Assembly (NCBI RefSeq): GCF_000337915.1 | Contig: NZ_AOJE01000064.1 | Coordinates: forward strand, 1-38,310 | Length of the DNA stretch: 38,310 nt | From: Halorubrum saccharovorum DSM 1137 | GTDB lineage: Archaea > Halobacteriota > Halobacteria > Halobacteriales > Haloferacaceae | Reading direction: 5' to 3' | Part shown: positions 25,480 through 33,696 of the stretch, one piece after another | Numbering within the stretch: the first letter of the stretch is position 1 | Layout of the letters: every line of letters begins with the position of its first letter | Translations under genes and position numbers: made by a program | The notes under the pieces: model-generated | What the model saw: the letters and a program-made list of their open reading frames with translations, nothing else | Told to the model about the DNA's origin: nothing | The model's database searches: none

Positions 25480-26286
25480 CTATCGCCGGTCGCGCAGCGC
25501 GGGGAACTCCTCGCGCACCGCGGCCACGCGGTCCGGGTCGACCTCGGCGGTCACGGTCGTCGGCTCCTCGCCTGCCGACGCCAGCGTCGTTCCCCACGGG
25601 TCGTAGACGGTCGTCCGACCGCAGAGCGCGTCGCCGCCGAACGCGCCGCTCCCGTTGACCGCCGCGACGTACGCCAGGTTCTCGATCGCCCGCGCCCGCC
25701 CGAGCGTGCGCCAGTGCTCCACGCGCGGATACGGCCACGCGCTCGGCACCAGAACGCAGTCGACGCCCGCCTCGACCATCCGCCGAAACTGCTCGGGGAA
25801 CCGGAGGTCGTAGCAGGTCGTCACGCCGACGCGCACGCCCTCGATCTCCGTCACCGGCTCCCGCTCGCCGGGGACCATCCGGGTCGTCTCCTCGGAGCCG
25901 TAGCCGAACAGGTGGCGCTTCCGGTAGACGAGCCGGCGGTCTCCGCTTCGATCGAACAGCACCGCCGTGTTCGCGAGCCCCTCGTCGGCCGGCACGTCGA
26001 CCCCGGCGGCGGCGGACGCGGCGAGGTCCTCGACGACGGTCCCAGCCAGCACGTTCACGTCCTCCTCGCCTGCGACCGCGGCGAACCGACCCAGCCGGTC
26101 GCCGGCGAGGCCCTGGGCGGCGCGGGCGTACGACTCGAACGCGAAGTACCCCACGTCGAACAGCTCCGGGAGGACGACCAGGTCGGCCCCGTTGGCCGCC
26201 GCCTCGCGGGTCGCCTCGATCGCGGCCGCGACGTTGTCCTCGACGGCGCCGCCCTCGACGCCGAGCTGGACGCAGACGACCCTCAT
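25480..26286 (-). CDS. Carbon-nitrogen hydrolase (nitrilase superfamily)
   Basis: 268 residues with the Glu-Lys-Cys triad: Glu41 in VLPELFD, Lys123 in YRKRHLFGY, and Cys158 in TTCYDLRFPE. Such enzymes hydrolyse amides, for example omega-amidase, carbamoylputrescine amidase or NADase-like activities; the sequence does not choose among them. ATG at 26286 overlaps the stop of the SRPBCC gene by 4 nt (ATGA), so the two are probably cotranscribed and translationally coupled. Confidence 0.93.
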   Translation of the reverse strand: MRVVCVQLGVEGGAVEDNVAAAIEATREAAANGADLVVLPELFDVGYFAFESYARAAQGLAGDRLGRFAAVAGEEDVNVLAGTVVEDLAASAAAGVDVPADEGLANTAVLFDRSGDRRLVYRKRHLFGYGSEETTRMVPGEREPVTEIEGVRVGVTTCYDLRFPEQFRRMVEAGVDCVLVPSAWPYPRVEHWRTLGRARAIENLAYVAAVNGSGAFGGDALCGRTTVYDPWGTTLASAGEEPTTVTAEVDPDRVAAVREEFPALRDRR

Positions 26287-26711
26287 GCGGTCGTTCCGAA
26301 CGACGCTCGAAGGGCGTCCTCCAAGTTGTCCAGCTCCTCGTCGAAGTTGCGCTCGAAGAAGGACTCGACGCCCGGCAGCCGTCCGTCGACCACGAACTCG
26401 TTGGCCAGCCGACAGCCGCCGTCGGCCTCGGTGATCGTGTGCTCACCGGTGACGCGGAAGGCGCGCGACTTGCCGACGAACTTCACTCGGGTGGGCGGCT
26501 CGCGCTCGACCTCCTCCGTCTCGACGGAGATAGTCGACCGGATCATCGGGATCGGGAGCGCGACGTGCCACGTCGCCCGCCCGTCGCCGTGGACCTCGTA
26601 GGTGTCGACGACGCTGATCGCTCCTGCGCGCTGCTCGGCGTCCGAGATGAACGCCCACACGTCCTCAGGGGGGGCGTCGAACTCGAACGTCCGGGAGACT
26701 CGGACGGTCAT
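26283..26711 (-). CDS. SRPBCC (START/CoxG-like) ligand-binding protein
   Basis: 142 residues. The N-terminus VSRTFEFDAPPEDVWAFISD and the following strands, ending with a long C-terminal helix (FERNFDEELDNLEDALRASF), match the SRPBCC helix-grip fold that holds a hydrophobic ligand in a deep pocket. Which ligand is unknown. The coupling to a nitrilase suggests a shared pathway. A good TATA box lies at 26734-26743. Confidence 0.85.
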   Translation of the reverse strand: MTVRVSRTFEFDAPPEDVWAFISDAEQRAGAISVVDTYEVHGDGRATWHVALPIPMIRSTISVETEEVEREPPTRVKFVGKSRAFRVTGEHTITEADGGCRLANEFVVDGRLPGVESFFERNFDEELDNLEDALRASFGTTA

Positions 26712-26733
26712 ACGCTCCCGTTTGGGGCTACGG

Positions 26734-26743
26734 GAATTAAAAG
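26734..26743 (-). promoter_or_regulatory. TATA box of the SRPBCC-nitrilase pair
   Basis: CTTTTAATTC on the minus strand, 23-32 nt before ATG 26711; leaderless. Confidence 0.6.
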
Positions 26744-26832
26744 CACGCGAGTCGAGCGGCCGGAGTCGGGCGGTCGGGGTGTAGCGGGTGAATTCGGTCG
26801 GGCGAACTCGAGCGAACGGGGGAGGACCCGCC

Positions 26833-27060
26833 TCAGCTCTCCGGGGTCACGCGCCACGTCGTCGAGCGCGCGCGGCCCCACTTCTCGATGTCCACGTCGT
26901 CGGACTTCTCGGCGAGTCGGGGGAGCCGGGAGCCGACTTGCTTAGCGGTGAGACCGATGGCGTCGGCGATCGTCTTTGAGCGGACGTACCGCTCGCCACG
27001 GGTGACGCTGTCCGTGAGGTACGCGAGGATGCGCTGCTCCTCCTCGGTGTACTCGCTCAT
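26833..27060 (-). CDS. Small haloarchaeal winged-helix protein
   Basis: 75 residues. A winged-helix arrangement is visible: TEEEQRILAYLTDSV, then a turn with YVRSKTIADAIGLTAKQVGSRLPRLAEKSDD, and a wing (EKWGRARSTTWRVT). I believe it belongs to a haloarchaea-wide small family (catalogued, as I recall, as DUF7123). It may be a transcription regulator, though no partner is known. TATA-like TTAAGAA lies at the leaderless distance (27083-27092). Confidence 0.85.
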   Translation of the reverse strand: MSEYTEEEQRILAYLTDSVTRGERYVRSKTIADAIGLTAKQVGSRLPRLAEKSDDVDIEKWGRARSTTWRVTPES

Positions 27061-27082
27061 GCACCGAGGTAGGCGTCAAACG

Positions 27083-27092
27083 TTCTTAACGG
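27083..27092 (-). promoter_or_regulatory. TATA-like box of the small winged-helix gene
   Basis: CCGTTAAGAA on the minus strand, 23-32 nt before ATG 27060. Confidence 0.5.
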
Positions 27093-27111
27093 TTTCTCGT
27101 CCGGCCCGCGT

Positions 27112-27294
27112 TCAGTCGAAGATCTGGACGGCGACGACCGAACAGAGGGCGAAGACGACCGCCGCCCCGAAGCCCCAGGCCTTCCCGAGCTGAGCCGGGT
27201 GGCCGAACATCACGACTGCGCCGACGACCGCGATCGCGCCCAGCGCGAGCGCCACGCCGATCTCCTTGTCGGACTCGATGGATGCCTCACTCAT
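27112..27294 (-). CDS. Small two-helix membrane protein
   Basis: 60 residues: a short acidic head (MSEASIESDKEIG), then two hydrophobic helices (~13-30 and ~38-57) separated by FGHPAQLGKAWG. It resembles a haloarchaeal family of tiny membrane proteins (as I recall, DUF7525). No enzyme or transport motif is present. A TATA-like box lies at 27315-27324. Confidence 0.75.
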   Translation of the reverse strand: MSEASIESDKEIGVALALGAIAVVGAVVMFGHPAQLGKAWGFGAAVVFALCSVVAVQIFD

Positions 27295-27377
27295 ACTCGT
27301 CGCTTTGCGGGCGGCTACTTAGTTCATGCGAACGCGGGGAATTCGGAGCAGGAACGGGGCCGGAGATCGCGCCCGGA

Positions 27378-28409
27378 TCAGATGATCTCGACGTGCTCGG
27401 ACTCCTTGTTGAGCGCGAGGTTCGCGGCGATCTCGGCGTTCCGCATCGCGTATTCGGCCGTGTGCTGGAGGCTGACGAGCACCTCGCGGGTCATCAGCAG
27501 CGTGTCGTTGTCGAGGTCGCCCGGGAGCTCTCCGAGGATCTCCTGTTCGCGGTCTTCGAGTCGCGCGAAGAGCTCGCGACACTCGACCGTGAGGTCGTAG
27601 TCGCGCTCGACGACCGCGCGCACGGCGAGCGCCGTCAGCTCGTCCACCTGATCGGTGAACTCCCGGATCTGGCGCATCGTCGCGCTGTCGACGTCGAGGG
27701 TGTGGCCCTCCGCCTCCATCACGATGTCGGCGATGTCCTCCGCGTTGTCGGCGGTGAGTTCGAGGTTCTTCGCCACGGAACGGTAGCCGATTAACGGGAA
27801 CCCCTCCTCTAACCCGACCGCGCGGGCGAGGTTCGGGTTCTGGTACGCCGTGAAGATGAGCCGGAGCAGGAGCACGAAGATCTTGTTGGCCTGCCGCTCG
27901 CGGTTGAGCGCGCGCTGAGCCAGGTCGGGGTTGCCGTGCGCGAGCGCCTTCACGGCCTCGCCGCGCATGGTCGATCCCGTGTTCTCCAGCCGTTCGAGCA
28001 GGTTGTCGAGGGTGAAGTCCTCCGGGTCGACGGAACACCGGATCGAGATATCCGAGGGCGTCTCCTCGATGACGCCGAGCCCCATCAGCTGCGTCTCGGC
28101 CTTGTAGACGGCGTTGATGTGCTCGCTGTCGAGCGTCCCCTCGCTGCGGACGTGGATCACGCGCCGCCCGAGAACGTACTGGGCGACGATGGCGCGTTCG
28201 AGCGAGCGCGCGTCGAGCGCGTCCGCGTTGATCACCGCCTCCGACTCCTCCGTGCTCACCGACTCCGGGAGGACCGTGAGCGTCCCTTTGCCGCCCATCC
28301 GCAGCGACACCTCGTCGCCCTTGTTGACGCCGTGCTCCTTCGCCCACTCAGCGGGGAGGGTCATCGCCAGCGTCGACGGCCCCAGCCGCTGAACTTTCCG
28401 CGTTTCCAT
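27378..28409 (-). CDS. phoU: PhoU-family phosphate regulator with N-terminal AbrB-like domain
   Basis: 343 residues. The first ~50 form an AbrB/SpoVT-like DNA-binding fold (METRKVQRLGPSTLAMTLPAEWAKEHGVNKGDEVSLRMG). The remainder is two PhoU-type three-helix repeats with the acidic metal-binding patches expected (ELTADNAEDIADIV and similar). In archaea this fusion is typical for a transcription-linked PhoU that responds to phosphate supply. No pst transporter genes are in the window. Two TATA-like boxes precede it (28431-28440, and 28453-28462); the nearer one gives a leaderless start at ATG 28409. Confidence 0.92.
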   Translation of the reverse strand: METRKVQRLGPSTLAMTLPAEWAKEHGVNKGDEVSLRMGGKGTLTVLPESVSTEESEAVINADALDARSLERAIVAQYVLGRRVIHVRSEGTLDSEHINAVYKAETQLMGLGVIEETPSDISIRCSVDPEDFTLDNLLERLENTGSTMRGEAVKALAHGNPDLAQRALNRERQANKIFVLLLRLIFTAYQNPNLARAVGLEEGFPLIGYRSVAKNLELTADNAEDIADIVMEAEGHTLDVDSATMRQIREFTDQVDELTALAVRAVVERDYDLTVECRELFARLEDREQEILGELPGDLDNDTLLMTREVLVSLQHTAEYAMRNAEIAANLALNKESEHVEII

Positions 28410-28430
28410 AGGGGCTGATACCGCCGGATA

Positions 28431-28480
28431 CACCTTAACCTTGTTCCTATGTCCATTATACGCTTGATCAAATATACAAG
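28431..28480. promoter_or_regulatory. AT-rich divergent promoter region of phoU
   Basis: Minus-strand TATA boxes at 28431-28440 (GGTTAAGGTG) and 28453-28462 (CGTATAATGG) serve phoU. The region also has the palindrome TTGATCAA (28464-28471) and a plus-strand AATATACAAG (28471-28480). The palindrome could be an operator. Confidence 0.45.
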
Positions 28481-28553
28481 GGATATTCCACGTCGCTGGC
28501 GACGGAAGAGGGAGGAGGAGAGAGCCCCTCACCGGTTGCGAGTCGATCCGCGG

Positions 28554-28560
28554 GCTTATG
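28554..28560 (+). promoter_or_regulatory. TATA-like box of the CheY-like gene
   Basis: GCTTATG, 25-31 nt before ATG 28585; it decides the start over the in-frame ATG at 28558. Confidence 0.5.
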
Positions 28561-28584
28561 CCGTTCTGCCGCCGACGGACAGGC

Positions 28585-28944
28585 ATGACCGAGCGGGTAC
28601 TCGTCGTCGACGACTCCTCGTTCCAGCGGACCGTCGTTCGGGACGCGCTGGAGGGCCCCTTCGAGGTCGTCGGCGAGGCGGAGAACGGCGCGGAGGCGGG
28701 GGAGCTGTTCGAGGCGTACGAACCGGACGCGGTGTCGATGGACGTCGTCATGCCCGAGATGACCGGGATCGAGGCGACCGCCGCGATCAAGGACCGGTGG
28801 CCGGACGCGGTGATCGTGATGTGCACGAGCGTCGATCAGCAGGAGAAGATGATGGAGGCGGTGAAAGCCGGCGCCGACGGTTACGTGACGAAGCCGGTCG
28901 ACGCCGACGAGCTGGTCCCAGAGATGCGGAGCCACTTCGAGTGA
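28585..28944 (+). CDS. Stand-alone CheY-like response regulator receiver
   Basis: 119 residues, a single receiver domain. The phosphorylation site is Asp53 (VSMDVVMPEM), with acidic Asp9/Asp10, Thr81 (MCTSVDQ) and Lys103 (VTKPVD) in the canonical places. No histidine kinase or che gene lies in the window, so the signal source is unknown; chemotaxis or another phosphorelay is possible. The TATA box at 28554 supports MTERVLVVDD as the N-terminus. Confidence 0.92.
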   Translation: MTERVLVVDDSSFQRTVVRDALEGPFEVVGEAENGAEAGELFEAYEPDAVSMDVVMPEMTGIEATAAIKDRWPDAVIVMCTSVDQQEKMMEAVKAGADGYVTKPVDADELVPEMRSHFE

Positions 28945-28977
28945 GGGGCCGCGGTCGGCGGGGCAGCGCGCGCTTCC

Positions 28978-29358
28978 CTACGCCGGATCGAACGACCGCA
29001 GGATCGACCCGAGCGCGCTCGCGAGTTCCTCGAAGCGGTCGATGTCCATCGAGTCGGTCGTCACCCACACCCCGTGGCCGTTGTTGATCACGCGCGTGAG
29101 GTAGCCGTTCTCGAACACGCGGACGGTGAACCGGTAGTCGCCGAGCTGGGTGTCGGCGTACAGCGACTGCGCGTGGAACCCGTGTCGCTCGCTCTCCGCG
29201 AAGCCGACGAGGTCGGCCGTCCGGCTCAGGTCGCTGCGGAGGTAGAGCTGCTCGACGTCCTCCTCGGTGAAGTACGTGAGGCTTCGCAGCTCGTCTCCGG
29301 TGGCGGTTCGGGCGGCGCTGAGCAACTCCTCGACGCTGTCGTCCGGTGGGTGTTCCAT
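28978..29358 (-). CDS. Haloarchaeal conserved protein of unknown function
   Basis: 126 residues, soluble and acidic. Conserved-looking segments include LLSAARTATGDELRSLTYFTEEDVEQLYLR and YRFTVRVFENGYLTRVINNGHGVWVTTD. I recall a haloarchaeal family of this form (DUF7522-like), but no function. The frame has an alternative ATG at 29385 (9 residues earlier); neither start has a clear TATA box, and I prefer 29358. Confidence 0.75.
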   Translation of the reverse strand: MEHPPDDSVEELLSAARTATGDELRSLTYFTEEDVEQLYLRSDLSRTADLVGFAESERHGFHAQSLYADTQLGDYRFTVRVFENGYLTRVINNGHGVWVTTDSMDIDRFEELASALGSILRSFDPA

Positions 29359-29427
29359 GCTACCACGATCGATCGTCTGGTACATGAGCGTATGGGTGAC
29401 CGAAACGACTCCGACTCGGAGGGACAG

Positions 29428-29436
29428 AGTTTAGCG
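29428..29436 (+). promoter_or_regulatory. TATA-like box of the glycosyltransferase gene
   Basis: AGTTTAGCG, 24-32 nt before ATG 29460. Confidence 0.5.
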
Positions 29437-29459
29437 ACTCCCCCGATATCCACCCCGTA

Positions 29460-30392
29460 ATGAGCGAATACGACGACGTCTGCGTCCTGCTGCCGACGAT
29501 GGACGAAGTCGAGACGGTCGCGCGCGTCGTCGAGTCGTTCCGCGACGCCGGGTTCGACGAGGTTCTCGTCATCGACGGCGGATCGACGGACGGCACGCGG
29601 GAGGCGGCCCGCGAGGCGGGCGCACGCGTCGTCGAGCAGTCCGGGAGGGGGAAGGGCCAGGCCGTCAGGGAGGCGGTCCGCGACCACATCGACGCGCCCT
29701 ACGTCGTGATGGCCGACGCGGACGCGACGTACGACGCGGACGACGCCGACGCGATGCTCGATCCGCTGCTGTCCGGCGAGGCCGACCACGTCATCGGGAA
29801 CCGGTTCGCGGACATGCGTCCGGGCGCGATGACGCGGTTGAACCGGATCGGAAACCGGATCATCAACTTCTCGTTCCGCCTCATCCACGGCGAGCGCTAC
29901 CGGGACATCCTCTCCGGCTACCGCGCGTTCACCCGCGAGTCGTTCCGCAGGCTCCACCTCACCGCCGACGGGTTCGGGATCGAGACCGAGATGGCGGTCG
30001 AGTGCGTGAAGAACCGGCAGTCGGTCGCGGTCGTCCCGATCACCTACCGCGAGCGTCCCGGCGGTTCCGCGACCAACCTCCACCCCGTCCGCGACGGCGG
30101 CGTGATCTTCATCGAACTGTACCGGAAGGCGAAGACGAACAACCCCCTGTTCTACTTCGGCAGCCTCGGCGTCGTCTCGACGAGCGCCGGGGCGCTCATG
30201 ACCGGGTACGTGCTCTACGACTGGTTCGTCAACGGGATCCCCCACGAGATAATCACGATCGGCGCCGTCGGGGCCACGCTCTTGGGGATCCAACTGCTGA
30301 TCTTCGGGTTCCTCGCCGACATGATCCTCTCGCTCCACCGCGAGCAGGTGGCGCGCTACGAGCGGGCGGTCGACGACGGCGCGGAGCGGTAG
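29460..30392 (+). CDS. aglJ: Family 2 glycosyltransferase, AglJ-like
   Basis: 310 residues. The GT-A domain has the start of the family (CVLLPTMDEVETV), the ribose-binding VIDGGSTDGT (37-46), a DxD motif (Asp85, Asp87 in MADADATYD), and GYRAFTRESF toward the acceptor side. Two C-terminal membrane helices (about 243-262 and 268-292) anchor it. Dolichol phosphate hexosyltransferases such as AglJ of Haloferax, which starts S-layer N-glycan assembly, look just like this. A general DPM1-type enzyme is the alternative. No other agl genes or oligosaccharyltransferase AglB are in the window. Confidence 0.85.
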   Translation: MSEYDDVCVLLPTMDEVETVARVVESFRDAGFDEVLVIDGGSTDGTREAAREAGARVVEQSGRGKGQAVREAVRDHIDAPYVVMADADATYDADDADAMLDPLLSGEADHVIGNRFADMRPGAMTRLNRIGNRIINFSFRLIHGERYRDILSGYRAFTRESFRRLHLTADGFGIETEMAVECVKNRQSVAVVPITYRERPGGSATNLHPVRDGGVIFIELYRKAKTNNPLFYFGSLGVVSTSAGALMTGYVLYDWFVNGIPHEIITIGAVGATLLGIQLLIFGFLADMILSLHREQVARYERAVDDGAER

Positions 30393-30452
30393 GGGTCGAC
30401 TCCCGTCCGCTCGTCCGTTTCCTGTCCCTCCGCGACCCGATCGAGCCCCCAT

Positions 30453-30460
30453 AGTTTATG
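30453..30460 (+). promoter_or_regulatory. TATA box of the AI-2E family gene
   Basis: AGTTTATG, 24-31 nt before ATG 30484. Confidence 0.6.
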
Positions 30461-30483
30461 CCGAGCCACGGAGAGGAACGTCC

Positions 30484-31590
30484 ATGGACGAAAAGCGGTT
30501 CGTCATCGCCCTCTTCGGACTCGTCGTCGCGCTGCTGGTCGGGTTCATCGCCTACCGGTTCGTCGCCCCGCTCACGGTCGCCGTCTTCCTCTACTACTCG
30601 ACCCGGCGCCTCTACCACCGCCTCGAACGCTTCCGGCTCCCCGCACGGGTCAGAGCGGTGGCCTCGCTGTCGCTGATCGGCATCCCGCTCATCGGACTCC
30701 TGAGCTACACCGTGCTCCTCCTGCTGATCGAGGCGCGTCGGTTCATCGAGCAGTACCCGGTCACCGAGACGGTCGGCGCCGAGAACTCCTGGGTCGGCGA
30801 CCTCGCCGCGCTCTCGGACCCGACGTTCGACGGGGTCATGCGGGCGTATCAGTCCGGCCAGCTCGACCCGCTCATCGAGTTCGCCTCCGAGCAGGCAACG
30901 TTGCTGGCGGGCGTGCTCTCGGGGTTCGCGTTGAATCTCCTCATCACGATCGTCGTCACCTACTACCTGCTGCTCGATGGGTCGAAGTTCCACGAGTGGC
31001 TGCTCACGTTCGACGACGACGCCGTCGTCCGCGAGTACCTGGAAGCGGCCGACGCCGAGTTGGAGGCGGTGCTGTACGGGAACCTGCTCAACGTCATCGC
31101 CATCTCGATCATCGCCGTCGTGACATACACCGGCTACAACGTGGTCGCGCCCGAGATCGTCGAGGTTCCGTACCCCGCGCTCGCGGGCGCGCTCACCGGC
31201 GTCGCCAGCCTGATTCCCGTCATCGGGATGAAGATCGTGTACGTCCCGCTCGCGGCGGTGACCGCGGTCCCGTCGGTCCTCGGCGACGAGGTCGCGGCGC
31301 TCGTGTACGTCGCCGGGTTCCTCGTCGTCGCCGCGGTCGTCGTCGACACGATCCCCGACATCGTGCTTCGGCCCTACTTCAGCGGGAAGACGACCCACGT
31401 CGGGCTGCTCATGTTGGCGTACATCTTCGGGCCGGTCGTGTTCGGGTTCCACGGGCTGTTCCTCGCGCCGATCGTGCTCGTGTTGGCGCTCACGTTCGCC
31501 GACACCGCCCTGATCCGGCTGCTCGGCGGCGACCCCGAGGAGGTCGGTCCGGAGATGCCTCGGGGGCAGCGCCGGCTCGACGAGTTCTGA
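30484..31590 (+). CDS. AI-2E family (PerM/UPF0118) membrane transporter
   Basis: 368 residues with roughly eight membrane helices: a pair at the N-terminus (8-37), one near 60-82, one near 141-162, then four or five between ~200 and ~350. The family pattern is visible in IVVTYYLLLDGSKFHEWLL, the PALAGALTGVASLIPVIG turn, and the closing VFGFHGLFLAPIVL. Members export small molecules (autoinducer-2 in E. coli TqsA) or exchange Na+/H+; the substrate here is open. The TATA box fixes the start as a leaderless ATG. Confidence 0.9.
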   Translation: MDEKRFVIALFGLVVALLVGFIAYRFVAPLTVAVFLYYSTRRLYHRLERFRLPARVRAVASLSLIGIPLIGLLSYTVLLLLIEARRFIEQYPVTETVGAENSWVGDLAALSDPTFDGVMRAYQSGQLDPLIEFASEQATLLAGVLSGFALNLLITIVVTYYLLLDGSKFHEWLLTFDDDAVVREYLEAADAELEAVLYGNLLNVIAISIIAVVTYTGYNVVAPEIVEVPYPALAGALTGVASLIPVIGMKIVYVPLAAVTAVPSVLGDEVAALVYVAGFLVVAAVVVDTIPDIVLRPYFSGKTTHVGLLMLAYIFGPVVFGFHGLFLAPIVLVLALTFADTALIRLLGGDPEEVGPEMPRGQRRLDEF

Positions 31591-31645
31591 TCGACGGGCG
31601 CCGACCGGCGAGCTCCGGGCCGGCGCTCGACGCCTCGGGCCGAAG

Positions 31646-31654
31646 AGATAAACC
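31646..31654 (+). promoter_or_regulatory. TATA-like box of the tubulin-like gene
   Basis: AGATAAACC, 25-33 nt before ATG 31679. Confidence 0.5.
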
Positions 31655-31678
31655 CCCGCTCGACGACCGGGGTGACGT

Positions 31679-32824
31679 ATGCGAGTACACGTCATCGGTC
31701 TCGGGGGCGCCGGCGGCCGGATCGCGGACCGGCTCGCCGCCGACAGCGACGGGGACCGGTTCCTGCAGGGCGTCAACGCGTTCGACACCGATGCGGCCGC
31801 GCTCGACGCCCTTCGGTCGGTGGACGAGTCCCGCCGGTACCGCTTCGGCGACGCGGCCGGCGGCGGGGGTCTCGACGGCGACCTCCACGCGGCCCGGCGG
31901 CTCGGCGACGCTCACGCCGGCGAACTCGGCCGAGCCATGGACGACCAGCGGCCGTCGCTCGCGGAGGCGTTCGTCCTCGTCGTCGGGCTCGGCGGCGGCG
32001 CGGGGGCCGGCGTCGCGCCGGCGCTGGCCGAGGAGCTGACGCGGCTCTACGACGTCCCCGTCTACGCCGTCGGGATACTCCCGACGCCCGCCGAGTCCGA
32101 GCCGAGCGAGCCCGACTCCACCCGTGCGACCGGCGAGGGATCGGGGGAACGTCCTCCGGATCGCCCCCTCGCGGAGAAGAACGCGGCGCGGACCCTCGAC
32201 GCGCTCTCCGACCGCTGTGCGGCGATCTTCCCGTTCGACAACGGCCGGTGGCTCCGCCCCGGCGAGACGATCGCCGACGCTCGCGACCGGCTGAACGGGG
32301 TCGTCGCCGAGCGGCTGGCGGCGCTGTTCGGCGCCGGGGAGTCCGACGACGCGGCGTCGACGCCCCAGCAGGTGCTCGACGCGAGCGACGTGGCCCGAGC
32401 GGTCGGCGACGACGGGGAGATCGCCGCGGTCGGTCACGCGACGCAGGCGGTCGAGCCGCCCGAGTCGGAGTCGCGGTTCGGGCTCGGGCTGTTCGGCTCC
32501 TCGGAGTCGGCCGAGGTCGACACGAGCGCCGCGGTGTCAGCGATCGAGACGACGATCCGGAAGGCGGCTCGCGGGAAGAACACCGTCGAGGTGCCGGAGG
32601 GTCGGGCGGACCGGACCCTGCTCGTGGTCGGCGGGCCGCCGGCGTGGCTCAACCGGGAGGCGATCGCGGACGGGCGGCGGTGGCTCGCCGACGAGACCGG
32701 CTCCGGCGCGATTTTGAGCGGCGACGCCCCGGTCCCGGACGGCGACGAGGTGTTCGCGCTGGTCGTGCGCTCGGGGATCGACGAGCCGGCGCGGGTCCGC
32801 GAGATACGCGAGTCGATCGCATGA
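31679..32824 (+). CDS. Tubulin/FtsZ superfamily protein, divergent CetZ-like
   Basis: 381 residues. The GTP-binding core is recognisable: MRVHVIGLGGAGGRIADRL with VNAFDTD, and the signature GLGGGAGAG (103-111), a variant of the GGGTGSG loop with Ala for Thr/Ser. A long acidic, low-complexity insertion (~residues 136-161) follows strand S5, and the T7-like catalytic loop NxDxxD is not apparent. GTPase activity may be low or need another subunit. Haloarchaeal CetZ proteins shape cells; this one looks like a distant paralogue. No other cell-division gene is adjacent. Confidence 0.8.
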   Translation: MRVHVIGLGGAGGRIADRLAADSDGDRFLQGVNAFDTDAAALDALRSVDESRRYRFGDAAGGGGLDGDLHAARRLGDAHAGELGRAMDDQRPSLAEAFVLVVGLGGGAGAGVAPALAEELTRLYDVPVYAVGILPTPAESEPSEPDSTRATGEGSGERPPDRPLAEKNAARTLDALSDRCAAIFPFDNGRWLRPGETIADARDRLNGVVAERLAALFGAGESDDAASTPQQVLDASDVARAVGDDGEIAAVGHATQAVEPPESESRFGLGLFGSSESAEVDTSAAVSAIETTIRKAARGKNTVEVPEGRADRTLLVVGGPPAWLNREAIADGRRWLADETGSGAILSGDAPVPDGDEVFALVVRSGIDEPARVREIRESIA

Positions 32825-32878
32825 GTGTCGATAGCGTGAGGGGCGTTCCCGTGCGCCCTCGGCGGCCGACCCGAACTC

Positions 32879-32885
32879 GTTAACC
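32879..32885 (+). promoter_or_regulatory. TATA-like box before the GTG at 32908
   Basis: GTTAACC-type box, 23-29 nt before the start; supports GTG 32908 as a leaderless start. Confidence 0.5.
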
Positions 32886-32907
32886 GCGTGAGGCGCCCAG
32901 TACGCCC

Positions 32908-33642
32908 GTGACAACCCACGCCGACCTCGGGCTCGACCTCGACGTGCGCGACACGGACGCGGTCGCCGACCGACGCGACCAGCTCGTCGCCGCCGTGCGG
33001 GACCACGCCGGAGCGCTCGCCTACCAGCTCGCGAAGCTGCAGGGCGGCGACTACGGCCGACAGGAGCTGTCGACGCCGGGCGGGTCGTGGACCGTCAAAC
33101 ACGAGGCCGGCGAGCTGGAGTTCCTGCTGTTCTCGCCGAAGTCGGGCTCGGACGTGTACGTGATCTCGACGAAGCAGCCGCCGGAGCCCGCCGACCTGGC
33201 GACCGCGCTCGACGACTACGCGAACTTCGTCGCGGCGTGGAACGAGTGGGTCGAGTCGCTGTCGGGCGTCCTCGACGGCGTGAGCGCCGAGTTCCCGGAG
33301 CCGGCCTCGACCGACGGGATCGTGGCCGAACGCGACCGCGTCCTGGATCGCGTGCGCGAGGCCTGTTCGGTCATGGCCGGCGAGATATACCGGTACGAAG
33401 GCGACGACTACGGCACCTTCACCGCCCGCGTCGACGGCGACCGCTGGGAGCTGAAGTGGGACGAGGGGGCCGTTTCCTACCTCCGCGTCGGGGGTTCCGG
33501 CGGCCTCTACCTCCTCTCGCAGTACGAGGCGCCGTCGGCCGCCGACGTGCGCGAGTACGCCGACTCGTTCCGGGGGTTCGTCGCGGCGTACAACGAGTTC
33601 GTCGACGAACTGGAGAGCGACCTCGCGGCGGTCGAGGTGTGA
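32908..33642 (+). CDS. Haloarchaeal protein with internal duplication, function unknown
   Basis: 244 residues, soluble and acidic. Two halves are similar: residues ~46-115 (GDYGRQELSTPGGSWTVKHE ... NFVAAWNEWVESL) and ~165-240 (DDYGTFTARVDGDRWELKWD ... GFVAAYNEFVDELE). The matching pattern DYG, W-x-x-K, VAA-x-NE-x-V is an internal repeat of about 75 residues. I do not recognise a named family. The start is a GTG with a TATA-like box at the leaderless distance. Confidence 0.8.
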   Translation: MTTHADLGLDLDVRDTDAVADRRDQLVAAVRDHAGALAYQLAKLQGGDYGRQELSTPGGSWTVKHEAGELEFLLFSPKSGSDVYVISTKQPPEPADLATALDDYANFVAAWNEWVESLSGVLDGVSAEFPEPASTDGIVAERDRVLDRVREACSVMAGEIYRYEGDDYGTFTARVDGDRWELKWDEGAVSYLRVGGSGGLYLLSQYEAPSAADVREYADSFRGFVAAYNEFVDELESDLAAVEV

Positions 33643-33696
33643 GCCGCGCGCCGCCGTGCTGGACCCGCCGCCGAGCCGCCCCGACCGGCGTCTCGC

